A stretch of DNA of 11,073 nucleotides from Clostridia bacterium (lineage in GTDB: Bacteria > Bacillota > Clostridia > DUPQ01): assembly GCA_030592085.1 (NCBI GenBank), contig JAUUZV010000059.1, forward strand, positions 1 to 11,073, read 5' to 3'. Below the pieces are notes generated by a model. The model was not told where the DNA came from and did not search any database. It saw only the letters and a list, made by a program, of their open reading frames with translations. The stretch's first letter is position 1, and every line of letters starts with the position of its first letter. Made by a program: the position numbers and the translations under genes. This document shows positions 1-6,506 of the stretch, piece by piece.

Positions 1-93
1 ACTCCTATCGCTATGGAAGAAGGATTACGTTTCGCTATCAGAGAAGGTGGCAGAACTGTTGGATCTGGAACTGTTACATCAATTAATGAGTAA
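1..93 (+). CDS. tuf: Elongation factor Tu, C-terminal end (5'-truncated by window)
   Basis: Reading from base 1 in frame 1 gives 30 residues ending TAA. They contain AMEEGLRFAIREGGRTVGSG, which is the strongly conserved last beta-barrel (domain 3) of EF-Tu. EF-Tu is the GTPase that delivers aminoacyl-tRNA to the ribosome in the cytoplasm. Only the C-terminal tail is visible, so the GTPase domain and the start lie outside the window. An intrinsic terminator follows within 20 bases, so this gene ends its transcription unit. The last residues (VTSINE) differ a little from the usual VTKIIE-type ending, which is normal variation. Identification is firm because this segment is close to invariant across bacteria. 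Confidence 0.93.
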   Translation, partial: TPIAMEEGLRFAIREGGRTVGSGTVTSINE

Positions 94-111
94 TATTACT
101 TAAATAATACT

Positions 112-147
112 AAAGGCCATCTTTTTAAAGATGGCCTTTTCTTTATT
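112..147 (+). terminator. Intrinsic terminator after tuf
   Basis: The arms AAAGGCCATCT (112-122) and AGATGGCCTTT (129-139) are perfectly complementary around a short T/A loop, and the 3' arm runs into a T-rich tract to about 147. It lies 18 bases after the tuf stop codon and separates tuf from the next gene. A-residues flank the 5' arm, but there is no reverse-strand gene to serve, so I read it as a + strand terminator. Confidence 0.9.
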
Positions 148-170
148 TTCACAATTTTATTTGATATACT
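142..170 (+). promoter_or_regulatory. Putative promoter giving a leaderless mRNA for the downstream gene
   Basis: A good -10 hexamer TATACT lies at 165-170. The -35 is weak: with a 17-base spacer it would be TTTATT at 142-147, overlapping the T-tract of the tuf terminator. The predicted start of transcription, about 7 bases after the -10, is the A of the ATG at 178. No ribosome binding site can be seen before that ATG. Promoter and leaderless reading are inferences from spacing only. Confidence 0.45.
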
Positions 171-177
171 TATCTTA

Positions 178-1413
178 ATGAGTAATGATAAGATTAACAT
201 TGTTTTATATGGTTCTATTGGTATTGAAGAAAATATGGGTGATCAAGCTATGGCTTTTTCTTTCATTGAACATACAATCAGATACCCAAAATGTAATATG
301 ACATTTATGGATAAAAATCATTATAAAGAAAATGATTTGTATAAGTTTAATATAGTTGATGATATACCTTTGAAACATATGATTAAAGAAATTAATAAAT
401 TTTGGTATATATTTTATTCAATTTTAGCATTTAGGAAAAACTATGATGAAAAAAGTATAAAAGTAGCAATTAGTGAATATAAAAAAGCAGACATACTGTT
501 TGCTCTCAATGGATTTTTACTTAGTTCACAAATGTCATTTATTAACTGTATTGGAAACTTAATTAAGATATTATATGCTAAGGTTAATAATAAAAGGTTA
601 ATATTTTTACCACAATCAGTGGGACCTTTTAATTATAAAGGTTTACAAAAAGTTCTATTTAATTACTTATTTAAAAAATCTATGAATTACCCAGAAACAA
701 TATATATTAGAGAAACTTATGGAATGGAATTACTTAAGGGTAGAGAATTAGCAAATATACAACAAGCACATGATTTAGTACTTTCTAGAAGAGTGAACTT
801 GTTTAATGAGACTTTCTATCATAATAGAAAAGCTATAGATATAAGTGAAATTTATAAAATTAATAGTGATAATGACTTGCTATTTAATGTTAACATGAGA
901 CATCTTAAGTATATTGAAAAAAATGACTTGCTTAACTTCTATAGAGAAATTGCCCTAGGATATATTAAAGAGACAGGTGGCAAAGTCTATTTGTTTGCCC
1001 ATGATTATCAAGCTGATAGAAATTTATCAGATGAACTTTACAATCAATTATCTAACAATGATAATGTTATATATATAAAGGAATTATTAACATGTTATGA
1101 AATTGAGAAGATGTTGGAACTATTCTCAGTAGGGTTAATTAGTAGATGGCATGCTTTAGTTCATAGCATAAGAGCAAATCTACCAGTTGTTATACTTGGA
1201 TGGGCTGAAAAATATCATGAAACAGCACGTATTTTTAATATAAATGAACATCTTTTTGATTTAAGAGAAAGTAATCAACCAAAAGCAGTTATAAATAAGT
1301 TGCTGTGGGTAAAAAGTAATAGAGAAGAAATAAAACTAAGATTGATGAAAATACATCAAGATGTAATGAAAAATGATTTATTTGAACGAGAGGGAAAAAA
1401 ATGGTTAAAGTAA
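178..1413 (+). CDS. Polysaccharide pyruvyl transferase family protein
   Basis: This 411-residue cytoplasmic protein has the features of the polysaccharide pyruvyl transferase family (CsaB/WcaK-like). These enzymes move a pyruvyl group from phosphoenolpyruvate onto sugars of cell-wall or exported polysaccharides. An N-terminal glycine-rich loop, GSIGIEENMGDQAM (about residues 12-25), corresponds to the family's G-N-x-GDE-type motif. Near the C-terminus, SRWHALVHS (322-330) followed by GWAEKYHE (341-348) matches the conserved R-x-HA and K-Y region of the donor-binding half. No signal peptide or membrane span is visible. The ATG at 178 is the only reasonable start, because no in-frame start lies between the terminator and 178 and the next Met falls inside the glycine motif. 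No Shine-Dalgarno sequence precedes it. It overlaps the next gene by 13 bases. The acceptor sugar cannot be told from the sequence. Confidence 0.8.
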   Translation: MSNDKINIVLYGSIGIEENMGDQAMAFSFIEHTIRYPKCNMTFMDKNHYKENDLYKFNIVDDIPLKHMIKEINKFWYIFYSILAFRKNYDEKSIKVAISEYKKADILFALNGFLLSSQMSFINCIGNLIKILYAKVNNKRLIFLPQSVGPFNYKGLQKVLFNYLFKKSMNYPETIYIRETYGMELLKGRELANIQQAHDLVLSRRVNLFNETFYHNRKAIDISEIYKINSDNDLLFNVNMRHLKYIEKNDLLNFYREIALGYIKETGGKVYLFAHDYQADRNLSDELYNQLSNNDNVIYIKELLTCYEIEKMLELFSVGLISRWHALVHSIRANLPVVILGWAEKYHETARIFNINEHLFDLRESNQPKAVINKLLWVKSNREEIKLRLMKIHQDVMKNDLFEREGKKWLK

Positions 1414-2573
1414 CAAACAAAATAGATTGGATTGGTATTAAAGATTGGGATTTACGATTATTCCATGGACATGAATTATCAACGTTTAAAGGATCAACAT
1501 ACAATTCGTATGTTATTAGAGATGAAAAAACTGTATTAGTTGATACTGTCTGGCTTCCACACGCAGATGAATATATGGAAACTTTAGAGAATGAAGTTGG
1601 GATTGATAATATTGATTATATTATTATTAATCATATGGAACCTGATCATGGTGGTACATTGGGGAAAATAATGGAAAAACGTCCTGACTTACCAATTTAT
1701 TGTTCAATCAAGGGAGAAGAGACTATTAAAGCATATTTCCATAAAGAATGGGATTTACGTCCAATGAAAACGGGTGATACTTTAAATATAGGGGAAAACA
1801 CAATAACATTTGTGGAAATGAGAATGATTCATTGGCCAGATTCTATGTTGCTCTATATTGATAAAGAAAAAACAGTTTTATCTTCAGATGCTTTTGGGCA
1901 ACATTTATGTACAAAATCACTATTTAATGACGAAGTAGATGAATGTGTATTATATCAAGAAGCAATTAAATATTATGCAAATATTCTAACTCCATTTTCA
2001 AAATTAATTAAAAAGAAACTAGTAGAGATTACTGCATTAAATTTAGATATTGAAGTGATTGCTCCAGCACATGGTGTGATATGGCGTGATAATCCGATGC
2101 AGATTGTAAAAGCATATGCTAAATGGAGTGATGATTATCATGAGGAATTCGCAGTTATTTTATTTGATTCAATGTATGATTCAACAAGAAAGATTGCATT
2201 AGCACTGGAAGAGGGAATGGGAGAAGCTGGTAAGAAAGTTAAGATTTTTAATGCTTCTATTACTGATTTATCAGATATGCTTACTGAGTTATATAAAGCT
2301 GATACAATCATGATTGGCAGCAGTACAGTTAATAATGGTGTATTAGCTTCAATTGAAATTATTTTACATGAAATAAAAGGCCATAAACTTGGTGGTAAAG
2401 ACTTTTTAGCTTTTGGTAGTTATGGATGGAGTGGTGAGTCACCAAAACATATTCATCAAAAATTACTAGATGCAAAACTAAATCCACTAGCTGATCCAAT
2501 ATCAGTATTTTATAATCCTACAAAGCAAGATTTATTAGAAATAAAAAAATTAGCTAAAAGCTTAGTTAAATGA
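1401..2573 (+). CDS. fprA: FprA-type A flavoprotein (flavodiiron O2/NO reductase)
   Basis: This 390-residue protein has the two-domain layout of flavodiiron proteins. Residues 1 to about 245 form a metallo-beta-lactamase-like domain with the diiron ligand set intact: H78-x-E80-x-D82-H83, H144, D163 and H224 (in PAHGVIW). From about 250 to 390 is a flavodoxin-like FMN domain with the phosphate-binding loop DSMYDSTRK and the segment GSYGWSGE. The family reduces O2 to water and/or NO to N2O in the cytoplasm of anaerobes, with electrons from rubredoxin or a similar carrier. No rubredoxin or flavin reductase domain is fused, and none is encoded nearby. The ATG at 1401 follows GAGAGGG (1388-1394) at 6 bases. 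It starts inside the upstream gene and its stop overlaps the next start as ATGA, so the three genes are probably co-transcribed. Sequence alone does not separate NO from O2 preference. Confidence 0.92.
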   Translation: MVKVTNKIDWIGIKDWDLRLFHGHELSTFKGSTYNSYVIRDEKTVLVDTVWLPHADEYMETLENEVGIDNIDYIIINHMEPDHGGTLGKIMEKRPDLPIYCSIKGEETIKAYFHKEWDLRPMKTGDTLNIGENTITFVEMRMIHWPDSMLLYIDKEKTVLSSDAFGQHLCTKSLFNDEVDECVLYQEAIKYYANILTPFSKLIKKKLVEITALNLDIEVIAPAHGVIWRDNPMQIVKAYAKWSDDYHEEFAVILFDSMYDSTRKIALALEEGMGEAGKKVKIFNASITDLSDMLTELYKADTIMIGSSTVNNGVLASIEIILHEIKGHKLGGKDFLAFGSYGWSGESPKHIHQKLLDAKLNPLADPISVFYNPTKQDLLEIKKLAKSLVK

Positions 2574-3403
2574 TAAACAATGATTATCATATACACACAA
2601 ATAATTCATGTGATGGAGCATCGATGCCTTATGAAGTGTTAATAAAAAAAGCAAAAGAAAAAGGAATCAAAGATTACGGAGTAACTGATCATATACATAC
2701 TCCTTATAATTTTCCTGATATTATAAAATCGCATCAGGCATTCTTAAAAAATAAAGTACCAGGAATGCATTTTGGAGTGGAAGTTAGTAGTGTAACTACA
2801 TGGGAGCTTAATAAAATTTCAAAAGGTGACTATGAAGGAAATATTACATATGGGATAAGAGAAGGTGGCCCAAAAGAAACAAATTTAGCAATTGCAATTG
2901 ATGAAGTATTCATTAAAAAGTATGATATTGAGTTTGTGGTTGGCGGGACACACTGGCTTATGTATCAAGAATATACAAGAGAGAACCTAATAAAAGATTA
3001 TCATAGACAAAATATGTTTTTAGCTACACATCCACTTGTTAATATTGTTGCACATCCTTGGTGGTACATGGGACCATATAAAAATAAGGAGAATCAATAT
3101 GCAACTTTACCATGGTTTGATGATTTTACTGTTATACCAAACAGCATTCATAAAGAATTTGCCAATGCCTTGATTGAAAATAATAGTTATCATGAAATTA
3201 ATCTAGGTGCAATAGTGTTATCACCTGCATATACAGAGAAATTTAAAGTACAGTATCTTGATTATCTATTTTATATGAAATCACTTGGTGTAAAATTTTC
3301 CATTGGCTCTGATTGTCATAATGCAACATATGACATTAATTTTAAGAAAGCCAACGAAATGCTTGATGAATTTAGTATAACTAGCGATTTTTCATTATTA
3401 TAA
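2570..3403 (+). CDS. PHP-domain metallohydrolase (histidinol-phosphatase-like)
   Basis: This 277-residue protein carries the PHP (polymerase and histidinol phosphatase) metal-site signature. H7-x-H9 is in the opening DYHIHTNNSCDG, D40-H41 in GVTDHIHT, E71 in FGVEVS, H128 in GGTHW, H162 in VAHPWW, and D248-x-H250 in GSDCHN. PHP enzymes use two or three metal ions to cleave phosphoesters, as in the HisK-type histidinol phosphatases. The full ligand set suggests an active enzyme. No other histidine biosynthesis gene is in view, so calling it HisK would be unsupported. The start ATG shares ATGA with the fprA stop, and no clear ribosome binding site precedes it, so translation is likely coupled to fprA. 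No clear terminator follows; the next 40 bases are AT-rich and lead into the proS promoter. Confidence 0.85.
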   Translation: MINNDYHIHTNNSCDGASMPYEVLIKKAKEKGIKDYGVTDHIHTPYNFPDIIKSHQAFLKNKVPGMHFGVEVSSVTTWELNKISKGDYEGNITYGIREGGPKETNLAIAIDEVFIKKYDIEFVVGGTHWLMYQEYTRENLIKDYHRQNMFLATHPLVNIVAHPWWYMGPYKNKENQYATLPWFDDFTVIPNSIHKEFANALIENNSYHEINLGAIVLSPAYTEKFKVQYLDYLFYMKSLGVKFSIGSDCHNATYDINFKKANEMLDEFSITSDFSLL

Positions 3404-3442
3404 AAATGCCTAGTAATTCACACTGCTTATATGCTAGTATGG

Positions 3443-3471
3443 TTGACATTTATTAATAAATATAATATATT
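3443..3471 (+). promoter_or_regulatory. Putative promoter of the T-box/proS unit
   Basis: TTGACA at 3443-3448, a perfect -35, is followed after 17 bases by TATATT at 3466-3471. Transcription would start near 3478, about 10 bases before the first strand of T-box Stem I. A better-looking TATAAT at 3461-3466 is only 12 bases from the -35 and is less likely to be the -10. Confidence 0.7.
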
Positions 3472-3487
3472 CATTACGTTGTTTTTA

Positions 3488-3694
3488 TAAAAAAGAACAA
3501 GAAAGTATATAATAAGTTTAGAGATTAAAACATTTGGTGAAAGTTTTATACTGTTAATACCTTTCGTCCCAACTTTTTTAAAACACGTTGGCGCTACGAT
3601 ATAAGTGCAAATAAGAGGGTTTAACCAATTTGGGTGGTACCGCGGATTAATTATAATTCGTCCCATGTATATTTTACATAGGACGTTTTTTATT
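3488..3694 (+). promoter_or_regulatory. T-box riboswitch (tRNA-Pro sensing leader of proS)
   Basis: The invariant T-box sequence GGGTGGTACCGCG is at 3632-3644. Stem I can be drawn from TAAAAAAG (3488-3495) pairing perfectly with CTTTTTTA (3573-3580). It contains an inner GAAAG/CTTTC helix (3501-3505 / 3561-3565), the conserved AGTA (3504-3507) and AGAGA (3520-3524) elements, and an apical hairpin TAAAAC/GTTTTA (3526-3531 / 3543-3548) with GGTG in its loop. The best specifier candidate is CCT at 3560-3562, a proline codon. In the antiterminator bulge, TGGT (3635-3638) ends in T, matching the A at the discriminator position usual for tRNA-Pro. CGTCCC (3659-3664) can pair with the T-box strand or form the 5' arm of the terminator. 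Known role of the family: uncharged tRNA stabilises the antiterminator, so proS is read when charged tRNA-Pro is scarce. The leader is short, with no room for a full Stem II/IIA/B. Together with the promoter, this accounts for most of the roughly 300-base gap before proS. Confidence 0.93.
3659..3693 (+). terminator. T-box regulated intrinsic terminator upstream of proS
   Basis: CGTCCCATGTA (3659-3669) pairs with TACATAGGACG (3675-3685) with a single C-A mismatch, and a T-rich run follows (3686-3693). Its 5' arm CGTCCC is the strand that competes for the T-box antiterminator, which makes it the conditional terminator of the riboswitch. Confidence 0.9.
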
Positions 3695-3706
3695 GGAGGA
3701 AATGAT

Positions 3707-5407
3707 ATGAAAATGAGTAAAATGCTAATTCCCACATTACGGGAAGTACCAGCAGAGGCAGAAATAAATAGCCACAAACTAATGTTGCGAGCAGGATTAA
3801 TGAGAAGAATCGCTTCAGGAGTATATGCGTATTTACCTCTTGGCTTTAGAACTTTTAAAAAAGTTGAAAAGATTATTAGAGAAGAGATGGATAGAGAAGA
3901 TGCACAAGAATTAGTTATGAGCGCATTGATTCCTGCTGAATCATATAAGGAAACGGGTAGATGGGACATATTTGGACCTGAAATGTTTCGTTTAAAAGAT
4001 AGAGGAGATAGAGATTTTTGTCTAGGTCCTACACATGAAGAGATTTTCACTCAGACAGTAAAAAATGGAGTAAAATCATATAAGAATCTTCCAATGACCT
4101 TATATCAAATTCAAACTAAATACCGTGATGAAAGGCGTCCACGATTTGGAGTAATGAGATGTAGAGAGTTTGTTATGAAGGATGCTTATAGTTTTGATAT
4201 GGATGAAGCCGGATTAGAAGAATCCTATCAAGCAATGTATCGTGCATATAGTAAAATATTTGACAGATGCCAATTAGATTATACAGTTGTAGAAGCAGAT
4301 AGTGGTGCAATGGGTGGATCTGGTTCTCAAGAATTTATGGTTAAAAGTGATATTGGCGAAGCTCAAATCGCATATTGCGATAATTGTGGATATGCTGCTA
4401 ACGATGAAAAGGCTGAGTGTTTAGAGCCAATAAGTAGTGATGATGTTAAATTACTACCAATTAAAGAAGTTAAAACTCTTAATGTAAAAACCATTGAACA
4501 ATTATGTGAGTTTTTTAGTTGCTCTGCAAAAACCTTTGCTAAAACATTAATTTATAAAGCAGATGATATAGTGGTTGCTGCTATTATCCGTGGTGATAGG
4601 GAATTAAATGAAACTAAATTACAAAATCACTTAAACTGTAATGAATTAATAATGGCTAATGATGAAGATATATTTAATGCAACAAATGCCAAAGTAGGTT
4701 TTGCAGGTCCTATTGGATTGTCAATTAAAGTTATTGTTGATTTAGAAGTTAAAGGAATGGTTAATTTTATTACAGGAGCCAATAAAACTGATTATCATTT
4801 AATTAATGTAAATATAAATAGAGATACAAAAAATCTTGAGTTTGTGGATATTAGAACAATAGGTGTAGGGGATCAGTGTCCAAAATGCCAAAATGATATT
4901 AGTATTGCAAGAGGTATTGAAGTAGGTCATATCTTTAAATTAGGAGATAAGTATACAAAAGCACTTGACTGCACATATTTAGATCAAAATGGCAAATCAC
5001 AAACAATGCTTATGGGCTGTTATGGAATTGGTGTAGGGCGAACAATGGCTTCAATTATTGAACAAAATAATGATGAATATGGAATTGTTTGGCCAATGTC
5101 AGTTGCACCATATCAAGTTATTATTATTCCAATTAACATATCAAATGAAGTACAAGCTACTTTGGCTAATCAATTGTACACTTCCTTACAAGAAAATGGA
5201 GTTGAAGTATTATTTGATGACCGTAAAGAACGCCCAGGTGTTAAATTTAATGACGCTGAGTTAATTGGAATTCCAATAAGAATTACTGTGGGTAAAAAAG
5301 CGGGTGAAGGTATTGTTGAATATAAGGTTAGAAGAACAGGAGACATGGATGAAATAGCAGTTGAAAAAGTCATAACTAGAGTGAAAGATGACATTTCAAC
5401 CCTTTAA
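3707..5407 (+). CDS. proS: Prolyl-tRNA synthetase (bacterial type, class II)
   Basis: This cytoplasmic enzyme attaches proline to tRNA-Pro using ATP. From ATG 3707 it has 566 residues, the usual length for bacterial-type ProRS with an editing insertion. The N-terminus (MLIPTLREVPAEAE, then SHKLMLRAGLMRRIASGVYAYLPLG) is typical. Class II motif 2 spans about 139-163 (YRDERRPRFG ... REFVMKDAYSF). Motif 3 is GCYGIGVGR (437-445). Between them lies the INS editing domain, flanked by the CxxC pairs C224/C227 and C391/C394. The C-terminal anticodon-binding domain contains DDRKERPGVKF and DAELIGIP. The frame is open upstream to 3605, but that stretch is the T-box and terminator; ATG 3707 follows GGAGGA (3695-3700) at 6 bases and aligns with family N-termini. 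The gene is single-standing under T-box control. The presence of INS implies editing of Ala-tRNA-Pro, by family knowledge. Confidence 0.97.
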   Translation: MKMSKMLIPTLREVPAEAEINSHKLMLRAGLMRRIASGVYAYLPLGFRTFKKVEKIIREEMDREDAQELVMSALIPAESYKETGRWDIFGPEMFRLKDRGDRDFCLGPTHEEIFTQTVKNGVKSYKNLPMTLYQIQTKYRDERRPRFGVMRCREFVMKDAYSFDMDEAGLEESYQAMYRAYSKIFDRCQLDYTVVEADSGAMGGSGSQEFMVKSDIGEAQIAYCDNCGYAANDEKAECLEPISSDDVKLLPIKEVKTLNVKTIEQLCEFFSCSAKTFAKTLIYKADDIVVAAIIRGDRELNETKLQNHLNCNELIMANDEDIFNATNAKVGFAGPIGLSIKVIVDLEVKGMVNFITGANKTDYHLINVNINRDTKNLEFVDIRTIGVGDQCPKCQNDISIARGIEVGHIFKLGDKYTKALDCTYLDQNGKSQTMLMGCYGIGVGRTMASIIEQNNDEYGIVWPMSVAPYQVIIIPINISNEVQATLANQLYTSLQENGVEVLFDDRKERPGVKFNDAELIGIPIRITVGKKAGEGIVEYKVRRTGDMDEIAVEKVITRVKDDISTL

Positions 5408-5415
5408 TTGCATAA

Positions 5416-5433
5416 ATGGAAATTAATTTCCAT
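5416..5433 (+). repeat. 18-bp perfect palindrome after proS
   Basis: ATGGAAATTAATTTCCAT is identical to its own reverse complement. It begins 9 bases after the proS stop. There is no T-tract after it and no loop, so it is a poor terminator. A protein-binding site or chance AT-rich symmetry are both possible. Confidence 0.5.
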
Positions 5434-5453
5434 ATATTGAAGAATTTTTGGTA

Positions 5454-5484
5454 AAATATACTTAGCATTATGCTAAGTATATTT
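5454..5484 (+). terminator. Perfect 14-bp inverted repeat; possible proS terminator or operator
   Basis: AAATATACTTAGCA (5454-5467) and TGCTAAGTATATTT (5471-5484) are perfectly complementary around a TTA loop. The position, about 50 bases after the proS stop, suits a terminator. However, the stem is AT-rich and the T-run is short (it ends ATATTT and then ATGATT). A -10-like TATACT (5457-5462) lies inside the left arm, so an operator overlapping a promoter for the next gene is an alternative. The next ribosome binding site begins only 7 bases after the repeat. Confidence 0.5.
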
Positions 5485-5500
5485 ATGATTGGTGGAAGAT

Positions 5501-5674
5501 ATGGATGAGAATAAAAAAGAATGGAAGAAATGGTTGGAAAATTTCTGGTATTATAACGGTAAAAATATCATAATTATTATTATAGCAATAGTAGCTTTTG
5601 TGTTTTTTATCTATTTATTATTACAAAAAAACCCAGCAGGACTCATTCCATGGACAATAGGAGCAATAAGATGA
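5501..5674 (+). CDS. Small single-span membrane protein, function unknown
   Basis: I do not recognise this 57-residue protein. It has a charged N-terminus (MDENKKEWKKW), an aromatic motif LENFWYYNGK (12-21), and then one hydrophobic span of about 20-22 residues (23-44) that is unusually rich in isoleucine. A short tail ending GAIR follows. The positive charges before the span predict an inside N-terminus. ATG 5501 is preceded by GGTGG (5491-5495) at 5 bases; an upstream in-frame TTG at 5489 would start ahead of that site and is less likely. The stop overlaps the next start as ATGA, so the two are very probably made together. The stretch KKWLENFWYY resembles KKKIENFFYH in the next protein at the same place before its membrane span. 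The overlap, ribosome binding site and shared motif argue that this is a real gene. Confidence 0.72.
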   Translation: MDENKKEWKKWLENFWYYNGKNIIIIIIAIVAFVFFIYLLLQKNPAGLIPWTIGAIR

Positions 5675-6471
5675 CAAAAGAAAGAGCCTATGAAATTCTT
5701 GAATTAAAACAAGGGTCTTCAAAAACTGATATTAAGAAAAAATATGAAAATTTCATGAGATTAACTAAATTCGATAAATCATACGATGAAAAACTTCTAA
5801 CTGAAGCTTTTGACATTTTATTAGAGGTTAGTTGGGGTGAAATTGAAAATGAACAAGATTACTATGAAAAAGGTTTAAACAAAAAGAAAATTGAAAACTT
5901 TTTCTATCATTACAAACGTCATTTAATTTTTGGAGGAATTGCCTTATTAACATTTTCACTTATATTTATTTCGATTTTTACAAATAATCCAAAACCAGAT
6001 GTGGGAATACTTATGATTGGTAGTGCAGTTGTAAGTGACGTGGTTGCGATAGAAGATTATTTTGAAACCACTTATGAAATTGAATTTGTCCGAGTAATAC
6101 CAATTAATATTGGTTCTTCAGAAAGCGGGGAATTTGGTGAAGCAAATATGTATAAATTAGCAACAACCTTACAAGGTGGAGAAGGAGATTTGATTTTTAC
6201 TGATGCAAAAGCACTTACATTCTTAGCAAAGGAAGATGCTTTAGAGGATTTATCAGTTCATTTTGACGAATTAGGTATTGATGAATCTGATGAGAGAATT
6301 ATTTGGGAAGCAAATTATTATGGAGAACAAATTGCTGCAGGAATATTATTAAGTGAGTTTAATGAATTTGACGATTATATCTCAAGGGGTAATTTAATTT
6401 ATTTGGCAATACCTGACTATACCACTAATACTGAGCTAGCATATGTAATTGCTAGAGGGTTAGTTAAATAA
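5671..6471 (+). CDS. Membrane protein with HPD-less J-like domain and extracytoplasmic domain
   Basis: This is a 266-residue protein that I cannot assign to a named family. Residues 3-52 look like a J domain: AYEILELKQGSSKTDIKKKY matches helices I and II of DnaJ, and AFDILLE matches helix III. The HPD tripeptide that activates DnaK is KFD here (33-35), so normal DnaK stimulation is unlikely. Residues 72-84 are basic and aromatic (KKIENFFYHYKRH), then one membrane span runs about 85-103. The rest (104-266) should lie outside the cell. Its pattern DVGILMIG ... LATTLQGGEGDLIFTDAKAL faintly recalls extracellular solute-binding folds; that is a weak inference. I chose ATG 5671 because AGGAG (5659-5663) lies 7 bases before it and it overlaps the previous stop; an in-frame ATG at 5650 lacks a site of its own. 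The MoxR cluster follows after 101 bases. Confidence 0.75.
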   Translation: MTKERAYEILELKQGSSKTDIKKKYENFMRLTKFDKSYDEKLLTEAFDILLEVSWGEIENEQDYYEKGLNKKKIENFFYHYKRHLIFGGIALLTFSLIFISIFTNNPKPDVGILMIGSAVVSDVVAIEDYFETTYEIEFVRVIPINIGSSESGEFGEANMYKLATTLQGGEGDLIFTDAKALTFLAKEDALEDLSVHFDELGIDESDERIIWEANYYGEQIAAGILLSEFNEFDDYISRGNLIYLAIPDYTTNTELAYVIARGLVK

Positions 6472-6506
6472 AAGCTAGAAAAGTCAATAAATATTAATTT
6501 ATTCTA

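Noticed and set aside
1289..1504. Reverse-strand open frame of 71 codons across the pyruvyl transferase/fprA junction
   Set aside because: Both flanking genes are well supported on the + strand, and the hydrophobic translation is a by-product of AT-rich sequence.
3605..3706. A 34-codon in-frame extension of proS upstream of ATG 3707
   Set aside because: It reads through the T-box sequence and the terminator hairpin, lacks a ribosome binding site, and the family N-terminus begins at 3707.
3427..4050. Reverse-strand open frame of 207 codons
   Set aside because: It runs antisense to the T-box and the start of proS, both firmly identified, and its translation shows no recognisable domain.
5058..5264. 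Forward open frame of 68 codons inside proS
   Set aside because: It lies in another frame within the conserved motif 3 and anticodon-binding region of proS and has no ribosome binding site.
5460..5478. CIRCE-like reading of the TTAGCA/TGCTAA repeat before the small membrane gene
   Set aside because: The half-sites match only in the outer TTAGCA, the ACTC part is missing and the spacer is 3 instead of 9 bases.
5650..5670. Earlier ATG at 5650 as the start of the J-like protein
   Set aside because: AGGAG at 5659-5663 is correctly placed for ATG 5671 and lies after 5650; the ATGA overlap also favours 5671.
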